Part shown: piece by piece, positions 16,207 through 25,003 of the stretch | Layout of the letters: the number at the start of each line of letters is the position of its first letter | How positions within the stretch are numbered: position 1 is the first letter of the stretch | Source: Geobacteraceae bacterium | GTDB taxonomy: Bacteria > Desulfobacterota > Desulfuromonadia > Geobacterales > Pseudopelobacteraceae | Direction: 5' to 3' | Length of the DNA stretch: 64,000 nt | NCBI GenBank assembly: GCA_016720395.1 | Contig: JADKKR010000002.1 | Coordinates: forward strand, 310,001 to 374,000 | Notes under the pieces: model-generated | Told to the model about the DNA's origin: nothing | The model's database searches: none | The model's input: only the letters and a program-made list of their open reading frames with translations | Made by a program: the position numbers and the translations under genes

Positions 16207-18564
16207 ATGAGCACGGACGATCAGAAAAAAGAAAAACTCACCAAAGAGCTGCAGGGCATGGCGCTGGGAACCGTCGGCACCTTTATTCTGCTGGCGTTTT
16301 TGACCTATAATACCGCCGATGTCTCCTGGAACAGCTACTCCAACGAAGGCGGTGTCCATAACCTGGGCGGACGCCTGGGTGCCCAGGTCGCAGACCTGTT
16401 CTTCAGCGGCTTCGGCCTGGCCTCGTATCTGATACCGGTGGCCCTGCTCTACATGGCCTACACCCTCTTCCGCTTCAAAGAGATTCGCCTGCGCTCTTAC
16501 AAGCTGCTGGCTTCCTTCGGTCTGATCTTCTCCCTCTCGACGCTGTTCGCCTTCTTCCGGGACACGACCAGCCTGTTCGGTCAGCAGGTTTCCACCGGCG
16601 GAGTCGTGGGTAAACTGACCTGCAACCTGCTCAAGGCCACGGTCGGCCCGTTCGGAGCCATGCTGCTTCTGCTGCCTCTTCTGGCGGCTTCAATCATGAT
16701 CCTGTCCAAATTCTCCTTTGTCCTGTTTGCCGGCTGGTGGCTGGAGAACCTCAAAAACAAGTGGGCCACCTGGCAGGAACGCCGCGCCCATAACCGCAAG
16801 GAAGTTCAGCGCGAAAAAGCCAAGCAGGAGGGTATGCCGGTCGCGGTACCATCCTCAGGGCCGATCATCAAGCCGGCTGCGGCAGCACCCGCAATCCTGA
16901 ACGCCTTCAAGAAGGAGAAAGAGAAGAAGAAAGAGAGCGCCAAGACCGCTGCGGTGCAGGAGACTTTTGCCTTCATCAAGGCTGATGGCGATTTCCGGAC
17001 ACCGCCTTTTTCGCTTCTGGACACCCCACCGGCCACGGAGAAAAAGCTGGACCGTGATGCCCTGACCATGAATGCCCGGCTGCTGGAGAAAAAGCTCAAG
17101 GACTATGGCATCGATGGCGAGGTGGTAGAGATCTGCCCCGGCCCGGTCATCACCATGTACGAATTTTCGCCGGCCCCCGGCATCAAGATCAGCCGCATCG
17201 CCGGCCTCGCCGACGATCTGACCATGGCACTTCAGGCCATGTCGATTCGCATCGTTGCTCCGATTCCCGGCAAGGGGGTCGTAGGGATCGAAGTCCCCAA
17301 CCGTGACCGCGACATGGTCTTCCTGAGCGAGATCTTCAACTGTGAGGAATTCCACCACAACAAGATGAAACTGCCTCTGGCTCTGGGCAAGGATATCGCC
17401 GGGGTACCGGTCGTCACCGATCTGGCCAAGGCACCACACCTGCTGGTAGCCGGTTCCACCGGTTCGGGAAAATCGGTCTCGATCAATACCATGATCCTGT
17501 CGCTGCTGTATATGTTCGAGCCGCGTGACGTACGCATGATCATGGTCGATCCCAAGATGCTGGAATTTTCCATGTACGAGGGCATCCCGCACCTTCTGTT
17601 GCCGGTGGTGACCGAACCCAAGAAGGCCTCGCTGGCCCTGAAATGGGCGGTCAACGAGATGGAGCGCCGCTACCGGCTGCTCTCCGACAAGGGAGTCCGC
17701 AACATCGATTCCTACAACAAGAAACTGGCCGGCGAGGCACTGGAACTTGAAGAGATGAACAGTGTCATCCCCGAGGACGAGATCATCGAGGAGCTGGAGG
17801 AGATCATCGACGAAGAGGGGGGCGAGGTGCTGGATGACCCGATCCCCTTTGTGATGGATGATACCGAAGCCCTGGAACACGTCCACCTCCCCTACATCGT
17901 GGTGATCGTGGACGAACTTGCCGACCTGATGATGGTGGCCGGCCGCGAGGTAGAGGAGCACATCGCGCGCCTGGCACAGAAGGCCCGCGCCTCAGGTATC
18001 CATCTGATCCTGGCCACCCAGCGCCCCTCGGTGGACGTGATCACCGGCCTGATCAAGGCCAACCTGCCGTCGCGCATCTCCTTCCAGGTGACCTCCAAGG
18101 TTGATTCACGCACCATCCTGGACTGCAACGGCGCCGAAAGCCTGCTGGGTGCAGGCGATATGCTCTACATGCCGCCGGGCACCTCGCGTCTGCATCGTAT
18201 CCACGGCGCCTTTGTCTCGGATGCCGAGGTCCAGCGCGTGGTGGATTTCCTCAAAAAACAGGGCAAGCCGGTTTATGAGAAGTCGATCCTGGAGATGAAG
18301 GACCCTGACGAGAAGGGCGGTTCAGGGAATGATGAAGAGCTGGACGAGCGCTGGGAGGATGCCCTGCGCCTGGTGGCCGAAACCAGGCAGGCCAGTATCT
18401 CCATGGTCCAGCGCCGGCTTCGCATCGGCTACAACCGTGCCGCGCGCATCGTCGAGATGATGGAGCACGAGGGGATGATCGCACCCAGCGACGGCACCAG
18501 CAAGCCGCGCGAGATCTACATGGATATCATCCACGCCTATCTGAATTCGCAGCTGACACGATAA
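16207..18564 (+). CDS. ftsK: DNA translocase FtsK
   Basis: FtsK couples septation to chromosome segregation by pumping DNA at the division site. From ATG 16207 the protein is 785 residues; an in-frame start at 16066 would overlap the MOSC gene and adds no recognisable sequence. Four hydrophobic helices occupy roughly 20-185, then a charged linker. The motor has Walker A 'GSTGSGKSVSINTM' near 418 and Walker B 'YIVVIVDELADLMM'. The C-terminal gamma winged helix ('RQASISMVQRRLRIGYNRAARIV') reads KOPS sites. Between 'VRNIDSYNKKLAG' and Walker B lies an unusually long acidic stretch ('EEMNSVIPEDEIIEELEEII...'). Confidence 0.95.
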   Translation: MSTDDQKKEKLTKELQGMALGTVGTFILLAFLTYNTADVSWNSYSNEGGVHNLGGRLGAQVADLFFSGFGLASYLIPVALLYMAYTLFRFKEIRLRSYKLLASFGLIFSLSTLFAFFRDTTSLFGQQVSTGGVVGKLTCNLLKATVGPFGAMLLLLPLLAASIMILSKFSFVLFAGWWLENLKNKWATWQERRAHNRKEVQREKAKQEGMPVAVPSSGPIIKPAAAAPAILNAFKKEKEKKKESAKTAAVQETFAFIKADGDFRTPPFSLLDTPPATEKKLDRDALTMNARLLEKKLKDYGIDGEVVEICPGPVITMYEFSPAPGIKISRIAGLADDLTMALQAMSIRIVAPIPGKGVVGIEVPNRDRDMVFLSEIFNCEEFHHNKMKLPLALGKDIAGVPVVTDLAKAPHLLVAGSTGSGKSVSINTMILSLLYMFEPRDVRMIMVDPKMLEFSMYEGIPHLLLPVVTEPKKASLALKWAVNEMERRYRLLSDKGVRNIDSYNKKLAGEALELEEMNSVIPEDEIIEELEEIIDEEGGEVLDDPIPFVMDDTEALEHVHLPYIVVIVDELADLMMVAGREVEEHIARLAQKARASGIHLILATQRPSVDVITGLIKANLPSRISFQVTSKVDSRTILDCNGAESLLGAGDMLYMPPGTSRLHRIHGAFVSDAEVQRVVDFLKKQGKPVYEKSILEMKDPDEKGGSGNDEELDERWEDALRLVAETRQASISMVQRRLRIGYNRAARIVEMMEHEGMIAPSDGTSKPREIYMDIIHAYLNSQLTR

Positions 18565-18571
18565 AAATCGT

Positions 18572-18720
18572 TCTCTCACAGAGGTCACAGAGGCACTGAG
18601 AAAACCTAAGAATTGGGTACATCAAGATGTATGTCCTGGTCTTTAACTCTATTTTTTGTTGTTACCCGTTTTTATTGATTTTTGGCATTTCCTCCGTGTG
18701 CTCTGTGCCTCTGTGAGAGA
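18572..18720. repeat. Inverted-repeat element 4
   Basis: Left arm 18572-18600 is CTCACAGAG-GTCACAGAG-GCACTGAG, then AAAACC. The right arm (18692-18720) contains CTCTGTGCCTCTGTGAGAGA, which pairs with the left arm apart from one bulged base and a few outer mismatches. A degenerate extra copy, CTTTGTGAGCTTTGTGAGAC, follows to 18770. Lies between ftsK and the nitrilase gene. Confidence 0.75.
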
Positions 18721-18784
18721 CCGCCTTTGATTCTGAAGTTACCTTTGAGCCTTTGTGAGCTTTGTGAGACAAGGGGTTCCGACT

Positions 18785-19558
18785 ATGACCATCAGCGCTG
18801 CAGCCATACAGTTCAACGTCAAGCAGGGCGATGTTGATGCCAACCTTGAACACGTCCGCACGGCCCTCAGGCGGGCTGCCGGGACCGGCGTCCAATTGGC
18901 GGTGCTGCCGGAGATGTGGTCCACCGGCTTCTCCTACCGCAACCTGAATGAACTTGCCCGGCGTACCGCAGGGATCGTCGAGGAGCTGCTGGTGCTGTCG
19001 CGGGAACTGAAACTGGTGATCGTGGGGAGCATGCCCGAGCCGCATGGCGAGAAGGTTTACAACACGGTCTACGTTGCCGACAACGGCCGCCTTGCCGGTA
19101 CCTACCGCAAGCTGCACCTTTTCTCCCTGCTGGGGGAGGACAAGGCCTTCGACAGCGGCGACTCGTGGTTGCTGGCCGAAACCTCCATCGGCAAGGTCGG
19201 CGTGATCATCTGCTACGACCTGCGCTTTCCGGAGCTTTCCCGCCGCCTGGCCCTGGAAGGGGCAGCGGTCATCTGTGTACCGGCCCAGTGGCCCAAGCCC
19301 CGCCAGGAGCACTGGCGCACACTGCTGCGGGCACGGGCCATCGAAAACCAGCTCTACGTGGTGGCCTGCAACGCCTGTGGGCCGATCGGCAAGCTTGATT
19401 TTTTTGGCATGAGTCTGATCATCGATCCCAAGGGAGAGCTGCTGGCCGAGGCGAGCGAGACAGAGGGCACGATCAGTGCGCCGCTGGACATGCAGCTGAT
19501 GGCCGACTGGCGAGCCCAGATACCCTGCTTCAACGACCGCAGGCCGGAGCTGTATTGA
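18785..19558 (+). CDS. Carbon-nitrogen hydrolase (nitrilase superfamily)
   Basis: A 257-residue amidase of the nitrilase superfamily with a full catalytic triad: E43 ('LPEMWSTGFS'), K109 ('YRKLHLFS') and C143 ('IICYDLRFPEL'). Size and motifs resemble omega-amidase and related enzymes that hydrolyse small amides. The start at ATG 18785 follows AAGGGG; the upstream in-frame GTG at 18755 lies inside repeat element 4. The substrate cannot be read from sequence, and the neighbours do not help. Confidence 0.88.
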   Translation: MTISAAAIQFNVKQGDVDANLEHVRTALRRAAGTGVQLAVLPEMWSTGFSYRNLNELARRTAGIVEELLVLSRELKLVIVGSMPEPHGEKVYNTVYVADNGRLAGTYRKLHLFSLLGEDKAFDSGDSWLLAETSIGKVGVIICYDLRFPELSRRLALEGAAVICVPAQWPKPRQEHWRTLLRARAIENQLYVVACNACGPIGKLDFFGMSLIIDPKGELLAEASETEGTISAPLDMQLMADWRAQIPCFNDRRPELY

Positions 19559-19566
19559 TTTTCGGC

Positions 19567-19595
19567 TTGACTTGCCACACTGTTAGGACTAGTTT
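19567..19595 (+). promoter_or_regulatory. Possible promoter for the tol-pal cluster
   Basis: TTGACT at 19567-19572 and TAGTTT at 19590-19595 with a 17-base spacer, 35 bases before the tolQ start. The -35 is good, the -10 is poor. Confidence 0.35.
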
Positions 19596-19629
19596 TTTAC
19601 CCTGATTACTTTCATGCGGAGGTCTTTTC

Positions 19630-20301
19630 GTGGCCTTAATGCTCGGCGCCGGCTTAGTCGTAAAACTTGTCCTGATCATGCTGCTCTTTTTCTCGGTGGT
19701 CTCCTGGGCCATCATCCTCTTCAAGCTATTCCAGATACACCGCGCCAACAGCGAGTCCGTACGCTTCATGGACTTTTTCTGGAAGTCCAAGCGCTTCGAC
19801 ACCATCGCCTCGCAGGTTGACCGCTTCGCCAACTCACCCCTGACCGTACTTTTTAATGAAGGTTACGGAGAGTTGAAGAAAGTGGTTGAGGGTGACGGAA
19901 GCAGCGAAGGCAGTGCCCTCAGTACCGATCTGGGCGGCATCGAGAATGTTTCTCGCGCCCTGCGCCGCGCCACCAACTCCGAGATCACCCGCCTTGAAAA
20001 ATACCTGACATTTCTGGCCACGACCGGTTCTACATCTCCATTCATTGGCCTGTTCGGGACGGTCTGGGGCATCATGACCGCCTTCGAGGGTATCGGCAGG
20101 ACCGGCTCCGCCTCACTGGCCGTTGTCGCCCCCGGTATCGCCGAAGCGCTGATCGCCACTGCCATCGGCCTGGTGGCCGCCATACCTGCCGTCATGGCCT
20201 ACAACCATTTCCAGAACAAGATCCGCGTGCTGATAAAAGAGATGGACAGTTTTTCCACCGAGTTCCTCAACATCGTGCAGCGCAACATTACGGGAAAATA
20301 G
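19630..20301 (+). CDS. tolQ: TolQ proton-channel subunit (MotA/TolQ/ExbB family)
   Basis: TolQ forms, with TolR, the proton-driven motor that powers the Tol-Pal envelope constriction system. The 223-residue protein has the family's three helices: near 10-30, then after a cytoplasmic loop near 130-150 and 165-185 ('FLATTGSTSPFIGLFGTVWGI', 'IAEALIATAIGLVAAIPAVM'). The start is GTG 19630, supported by GGAGG about eight bases upstream. Three bases separate it from tolR. The presence of tolB and pal downstream decides for TolQ over ExbB. Confidence 0.93.
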   Translation: MALMLGAGLVVKLVLIMLLFFSVVSWAIILFKLFQIHRANSESVRFMDFFWKSKRFDTIASQVDRFANSPLTVLFNEGYGELKKVVEGDGSSEGSALSTDLGGIENVSRALRRATNSEITRLEKYLTFLATTGSTSPFIGLFGTVWGIMTAFEGIGRTGSASLAVVAPGIAEALIATAIGLVAAIPAVMAYNHFQNKIRVLIKEMDSFSTEFLNIVQRNITGK

Positions 20302-20304
20302 ACC

Positions 20305-20718
20305 ATGGCCATGGGTGGACAACAGGACGACCGGCGTCCAATGGCCGATATCAACGTCACCCCGCTGGTTGACGTCATGCTGGTGCTGCTGGTTATCTTC
20401 ATGGTAACGGCGCCGATGATGCAGCAGGGGGTGCAGGTCAACCTGCCCAAGGCGAATACCAAGGCCATGACTCCCCAGGATGAGGCCGTGGTCGTTTCGG
20501 TCGACAAGAGCGGCAAGGTCTTTATCAATAAAGATGAAGTTCCTGCCCCGGAATTACAGAACAGGCTGATGGTCATGTTTGCCTCCCGGGAAAAGAAAGA
20601 GGTCTTTCTCAAGGCCGACGCCGGCGTCCCCTACGGGGAAGTGGTCAGGGCGATGGCTGATATCAAGGGCGCCGGAATCGAGCGACTCGGCATGGTGACG
20701 GAACCGGCAGCAAAATAA
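20305..20718 (+). CDS. tolR: TolR (ExbD/TolR family)
   Basis: A 137-residue protein with one N-terminal helix ('PLVDVMLVLLVIFMVTAPMM'), which carries the conserved proton-conducting aspartate (the D of LVDVML), and a periplasmic domain. It works with TolQ as the stator/rotor pair of the Tol motor. Its stop overlaps the tolA start (TAATG), suggesting coupled translation. Confidence 0.93.
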   Translation: MAMGGQQDDRRPMADINVTPLVDVMLVLLVIFMVTAPMMQQGVQVNLPKANTKAMTPQDEAVVVSVDKSGKVFINKDEVPAPELQNRLMVMFASREKKEVFLKADAGVPYGEVVRAMADIKGAGIERLGMVTEPAAK

Positions 20719-21500
20719 TGACGACCCGAACTCCGACACCAGACACCGGCATTGGTGTCAGTTTCATCGTTTCCACCGTCATCCACCTGACGGTTTTTTT
20801 GTTACTGGCCTGGTATGGCAGCCACCGGACACCTCTGCGGATCCAGGAGACCTATTACGTTGATGTGGTCAACCTGCCTGTCGCGGCTCCGCAAGCCGGC
20901 AGCCCGTCACAAAAAGGCAGCGACAACGCTCATCAGGCCCCTGCCGCTCCACAAACTCCGGCGCCACCCATGGCGCTCCCGACGAAGCCCAAGCCGGGTT
21001 CAAAAGCTCAAGCCGCCAAACAACCCACGACTCCGAACAAATCGGGCGACGCGGCTTCAGAATCCTCGACTGAATTTGCCGAGCGCATGGCCAAACTGGA
21101 GCGGGCGGCCGAGGCCAGGCAGGAGGAGGCTGCCCTGTCCCGCCTGCGGGAAAAGGTCAAAAGCCAGGGCAGCGGCCGGGCAGGTATGCCGGGAGGAGTG
21201 GGCAAAGAGGCCGGCAGCGACTATCTGGCCTATCTACAGTCGCGCCTGAGGGACGCATTTCAAAAGACCATCCAGCATTCCAGCCAGAACCCCGAGATGA
21301 GCGTACGTCTTTTTATCGACAGCGACGGGAAACTGGCCCGAAAGAAAGCCGAACGCAGCAGCGGCGACCGGGCCTTCGAAATTTCGGTGTTCCGGGCCAT
21401 TGATGCAGCCAGCGAGAAATTCACCCCGCCACCCGGTCGTAAGGTGTTTGAAGGGGTTTTTGTCTTCAAGCGCGAAGGTATCTCACCCAACAGACCCTGA
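20718..21500 (+). CDS. tolA: TolA/TonB-like periplasm-spanning protein
   Basis: A 260-residue protein with one N-terminal membrane helix ('IVSTVIHLTVFLLLAWYG'). A long Pro/Ala/Lys-rich stretch (about 60-120) and a short charged helix ('ERMAKLERAAEARQEEAALSRL') follow. The C-terminal domain (about 165-260) is of the TonB/TolA type with 'VRLFIDSDGKLARKKAERSSG'. It would transmit TolQR energy to Pal/TolB at the outer membrane. It is shorter than E. coli TolA because the central helix is short. The gene context, not the fold alone, supports TolA. Confidence 0.85.
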   Translation: MTTRTPTPDTGIGVSFIVSTVIHLTVFLLLAWYGSHRTPLRIQETYYVDVVNLPVAAPQAGSPSQKGSDNAHQAPAAPQTPAPPMALPTKPKPGSKAQAAKQPTTPNKSGDAASESSTEFAERMAKLERAAEARQEEAALSRLREKVKSQGSGRAGMPGGVGKEAGSDYLAYLQSRLRDAFQKTIQHSSQNPEMSVRLFIDSDGKLARKKAERSSGDRAFEISVFRAIDAASEKFTPPPGRKVFEGVFVFKREGISPNRP

Positions 21501-21521
21501 GAGAATCGAGAACATATATTC

Positions 21522-22814
21522 ATGCGAGCTACCTGCTTCACCATTCTGTTTCTCATGATGCTTCCCGTGGCGATCTCTGCACAGAGCAGACCCGTTGAGG
21601 CCGTCGAGGTCACTGCGCCGGGGAACCGCCAGCTCAGACTGGCAATCGAAATTCCGCGCAGCACGGATGGCACGCCCAACAATCCTGCAGCCAAAGAGAT
21701 GGGAGATGTCATCGCTTTCGACATGAACATGTCCGGCGTCATGGCGGCAGAACCCCGTGAGCCGTTTCCGGCGCCCGGTTCCGGCTCTCTGAGCGGGACC
21801 AACTATCTTCCCTGGATGAGTGCGGGCTTCGATCTGCTTGTTCGCGGAGAGTTCAGCATCACAGGTGATGATCTGACGGTCGAGTTCCGGCTGTTCGATG
21901 TGATCAACCGGAAGATGATGACTGCAAAGCGCTACCTGGGCAAGACAAAGGACCTGCGCTATTTTTCCCATGCATTTGCCGATGAGATCCTGCTGGTCGT
22001 GACTGGCGAAAAGGGCTGTTTCACCACGCACATCGCGTATGTTTCCAGCCAGTCAGGGAACAAGGAGATAGTCATCATGAGCTGGGACGGCTCCAGCCAA
22101 CTCCAGTTGACCAGAAACGGCTCCATAAACCTCAATCCTGATTTTTCTCCGGACGGCCGCGAAATACTCTTCACTTCCTACAAACGACGCAACCCGGACC
22201 TCTACAAACGAGCCTTGTCCAGTACGGCAGAGGTACCGGTCTCCACCCGCAAGGGCCTCAATATAACCGGGACCTGGTCACCGGACGGTTCCAGGATCGC
22301 ACTGGCCTTGAGCAAGGACGGCAACTCCGAGATTTATACCCTTGCCAAAGACGGCAGCAGCCCGATCCGCCTGACTGTCAATAACGCCATCGAAGTATCT
22401 CCGGTCTGGTCTCCCGACGGGTCGCGCATCGCCTTCGTTTCCGACCGCCTTGGCAAACCGCAGATCTTCACGATGAATGCCGATGGCAGCAACGTGCGAC
22501 GGCTGACCACCGCGGGTGCCTATAACGTCAATCCCCGCTGGTCGCCCAAAGGGGACAAGATCGCCTATGCACGCATGCAGGGCAGTGGCTTTCAGATTTA
22601 CACCATCAACACCGACGGCAGTGGTGATTCACCGCTTACAAGTGTTGGCAGCAGCGAGAACCCGGCCTGGTCCCCTGACGGCAGATTTATTTCGTTCAGC
22701 TCCAAGCGGGGTGGGGTCGAGGCCATTTACGTAATGCGCAGCGACGGAAGCGGTCAGACGCGGGTCAGTCAGGGCAAAGGAAAGGCCACCCAGCCGGCCT
22801 GGTCCTCGCGCTGA
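21522..22814 (+). CDS. tolB: Tol-Pal system periplasmic beta-propeller TolB
   Basis: A 430-residue periplasmic protein with a signal peptide ('CFTILFLMMLPVAISAQS'). An N-terminal alpha/beta domain (to about 165) is followed by a six-bladed propeller built from repeats of the form 'PxWSPDGxxIAFxSxRxGxxxIYxMxxDGS'. TolB binds Pal and shuttles between Pal and TolA. The repeats are clear from about 22110 to the end ('ATQPAWSSR'). Only 21 bases separate it from tolA; the pal gene has its own promoter-like sequence in the following gap. Confidence 0.95.
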   Translation: MRATCFTILFLMMLPVAISAQSRPVEAVEVTAPGNRQLRLAIEIPRSTDGTPNNPAAKEMGDVIAFDMNMSGVMAAEPREPFPAPGSGSLSGTNYLPWMSAGFDLLVRGEFSITGDDLTVEFRLFDVINRKMMTAKRYLGKTKDLRYFSHAFADEILLVVTGEKGCFTTHIAYVSSQSGNKEIVIMSWDGSSQLQLTRNGSINLNPDFSPDGREILFTSYKRRNPDLYKRALSSTAEVPVSTRKGLNITGTWSPDGSRIALALSKDGNSEIYTLAKDGSSPIRLTVNNAIEVSPVWSPDGSRIAFVSDRLGKPQIFTMNADGSNVRRLTTAGAYNVNPRWSPKGDKIAYARMQGSGFQIYTINTDGSGDSPLTSVGSSENPAWSPDGRFISFSSKRGGVEAIYVMRSDGSGQTRVSQGKGKATQPAWSSR

Positions 22815-22867
22815 CAGGCCTGGATGCGCTATCTCTTTGAACTTTTTATATATTTTTTTATTAGCGA

Positions 22868-22895
22868 TTGCATTACGTCAGGCCTCATGTATAAT
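22868..22895 (+). promoter_or_regulatory. Promoter for pal
   Basis: TTGCAT at 22868-22873 and a perfect TATAAT at 22890-22895 with a 16-base spacer, in the AT-rich gap between tolB and pal. It would allow pal to be made in excess of the other Tol proteins. Confidence 0.55.
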
Positions 22896-22962
22896 TTAAG
22901 CACCTATTCAGAGATGACTCTCAGGCGCGTAGCCTCCGAAATCCCGTAGAAGGAGAACAACG

Positions 22963-23556
22963 ATGAAACAAAGAACGATTGCACTGTTGACAGTACTGAG
23001 CATGGCGGCATTTCTAGCCGGCGGCTGTGCAAACAAGGACGTGGTCAAGACAGAAGAACCGGCAGCGGCGACGGTCAAGGCCGAAGCAGACAAGCCGGCC
23101 CAACAGCCGTACTTCAAGACAGAGGATCCGGCAACTCCTGTAAAGACCCAGGCACCTGATACAGGTGCGGCAATCAAGCCAGCCGACGCATCCCAGCCAG
23201 CCCTGGCCACAGCAGAAGTATCCGCTTTTGAGACGGTCTACTTCGACTTCGACAAATCCGACCTGCGTCAGGATGCCCGCAATGTTCTCACCAAGAACGC
23301 CGAGATCCTGCTGAAATCGAAGAAGGTAGATAAGATCAAGATCGAGGGGCATTGTGATGAACGCGGATCGGCAGAATATAACCTTGCCTTGGGAGAGCGG
23401 CGCGCCAAATCAGCCATGCAATACCTGATCACACTGGGAGTCCAGCCTGATCGGCTTTCCATCATCAGCTACGGCAAGGAAAAACCTGCTGTCCCGGGAA
23501 ATGACGAAGGGGCCTGGGCCAGGAACAGAAGGGCAGAATTCGTAATCGATAAATAG
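22963..23556 (+). CDS. pal: Peptidoglycan-associated lipoprotein Pal
   Basis: An outer-membrane lipoprotein of 197 residues. The lipobox LAGGC places the lipidated cysteine at 22. A Lys/Pro/Ala-rich linker runs to about 85, and the rest is an OmpA-like peptidoglycan-binding domain ('TVYFDFDKSDLRQDARNVL', 'IEGHCDERGSAEYNLALGERRA'). AGGAGAA precedes the ATG. It closes the tol-pal cluster; no cpoB/ybgF gene follows, and a strong terminator comes next. Confidence 0.95.
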   Translation: MKQRTIALLTVLSMAAFLAGGCANKDVVKTEEPAAATVKAEADKPAQQPYFKTEDPATPVKTQAPDTGAAIKPADASQPALATAEVSAFETVYFDFDKSDLRQDARNVLTKNAEILLKSKKVDKIKIEGHCDERGSAEYNLALGERRAKSAMQYLITLGVQPDRLSIISYGKEKPAVPGNDEGAWARNRRAEFVIDK

Positions 23557-23585
23557 CTCTGAAATCCGTATGCAGGCTGGTCTAC

Positions 23586-23623
23586 AAAAAAGCCGGAAGG
23601 TGGAGAACACCTTCCGGCTTTTT
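23586..23623 (+). terminator. Strong terminator after pal
   Basis: AAAAAGCCGGAAGGTG and CACCTTCCGGCTTTTTT form a 16-base stem around a 5-base loop with a T-tract. Confidence 0.92.
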
Positions 23624-23776
23624 TCATGAATCTGAACCGGCACCGGCAAAGAAAGGCCCGGCGACTGCAGGTATGTTTGACAGCCTCTCTGTATCAGGCA
23701 GTGTTCAGGTTACCCTTGACATTTCTCATGTCACTCTTTACCTTCTACCCATGATACTCTCCTACAGGAGTTGCTG

Positions 23777-24085
23777 ATGAAATCCTTATTCTTGCTGTCT
23801 GCTGTCCTCATTTTCTTTACCGAAGAGGCCTCTGCCGATAATTTCCGCTGCCCCAACGGCAGCATAATTTCCACCGGCGATTCGATTTCTGAAGCCATGG
23901 TCAAATGCGATCCTCCCACCATCAAGATAAAGCGGACCGACAGTGAAGATACCTACAACGGAAGAGTCCGCTACATCGAGGTCGAAGAATGGACCTACAA
24001 CCAGGGGCCCAACACCCTTGTTCACTACCTCACCTTTAGAAACGGCAAACTCATCGAGGTAAAGACCGGCACCTTCGGTCGTTGA
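23777..24085 (+). CDS. Small secreted DUF2845-type protein
   Basis: A 102-residue protein with a signal peptide ('SLFLLSAVLIFFTEEASA'). The mature domain 'FRCPNGSIISTGDSISEAMVKCDPP...' resembles the DUF2845 family: two cysteines likely joined in the periplasm, and an 'EEWTYNQGP' strand. ATG 23777 is preferred because CAGGAG ends six bases upstream. It ends 12 bases before the end of the convergent outer-membrane protein gene. Function unknown. Confidence 0.7.
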   Translation: MKSLFLLSAVLIFFTEEASADNFRCPNGSIISTGDSISEAMVKCDPPTIKIKRTDSEDTYNGRVRYIEVEEWTYNQGPNTLVHYLTFRNGKLIEVKTGTFGR

Positions 24086-24097
24086 GCAGCGCCAAAC

Positions 24098-25003
24098 CTA
24101 CCATCCCACATCCAGCGATATCTTCAGGAACGGGACGTCGTCCACCCGCATGTCGGGCCGGCTGCCGTCGAAAAACGCGATTTTTCGGTCAAACGCATAT
24201 CCGACTGAGGTGGAGAATTTGACTGCAGGTGCCGGAAGGTAATCAGCCCCGACCATAGCCTTGTAGTCACTGTACTTCATGGCCTTGGCTCCAAACGACC
24301 GGTCATTTATTTCGTATTCATCACTGGCAAAGTCACCGGCCACAAACAGGTGAAGCTGACGTGAGGCAAAGTAGGTGATCCCCGGGCGGGGTGCGATCAG
24401 GTCAAGTCGCCAAGATTCATTCGGCTGGTAGCTGAAGCCCAGTGCGGGAATAAACTGGCTGGAATGATACCCGAAACGGTAGATGAAGCCTCCCACCACG
24501 GAGAGGCCATTGTCAAAGCTGTACCCGCCCAGCGCCAGAACCGGCATGCGCAGATCCTCAGTGCTAAGATCCTTGAAATCGCTGTAAAATCCAGGATACA
24601 GGCGTATTGATGCAAACGACCTGTCGTTTATGCGATACCGGGCCCCCGCTTCTAAAAACAGGGCGTGCAGGTCCTGCGGAAGAGCGGCTGTCGGCGTGGA
24701 ATCAATGTGTTTAAGACCATATCCCCCTCCCATCGTCAGGGTTATGCGGTCATCCAGTTTTACATTCCGGGCTAACTTTAACCGGTAGTCGGTAATGCCG
24801 ACATCCCCGGGCGTACCGTGAAGATCGGCAGACGGGAAATGGCCGACTGACATCTGAGCCTTCCACTCTCCAGAAACCTCACCAACTCCATACCCGCGTC
24901 TGGCAGGCGCTTTTTCATCCTCTGCTGCCAGGCAGGGTAACGCAGATACCGTGCACAACCCAAAAACCAGAACCATCAATAACGCCGGAGGTCGGCACAT
25001 CAT
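24098..25003 (-). CDS. Putative outer-membrane beta-barrel (DUF6268-like)
   Basis: A 301-residue protein with a signal peptide ('ALLMVLVFGLCTVSALPCLA'), then alternating amphipathic strands and a C-terminal aromatic residue ('KISLDVGW'), as in outer-membrane barrels. Repeated motifs such as 'INDRSFASIRLYPGFYSDF' and 'INDRSFGAKAMKYSDYKA' suggest related hairpins. The start at ATG 25003 follows GGGGG; a second ATG lies directly after it. It resembles the DUF6268 family; the role is unknown. Confidence 0.65.
   Translation of the reverse strand: MMCRPPALLMVLVFGLCTVSALPCLAAEDEKAPARRGYGVGEVSGEWKAQMSVGHFPSADLHGTPGDVGITDYRLKLARNVKLDDRITLTMGGGYGLKHIDSTPTAALPQDLHALFLEAGARYRINDRSFASIRLYPGFYSDFKDLSTEDLRMPVLALGGYSFDNGLSVVGGFIYRFGYHSSQFIPALGFSYQPNESWRLDLIAPRPGITYFASRQLHLFVAGDFASDEYEINDRSFGAKAMKYSDYKAMVGADYLPAPAVKFSTSVGYAFDRKIAFFDGSRPDMRVDDVPFLKISLDVGW

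Noticed and set aside
23640..23770. Possible c-di-GMP riboswitch before the DUF2845 gene (GGCAAAG and GGCCCGGC patches)
   Set aside because: The order and spacing of conserved GEMM elements are not present.
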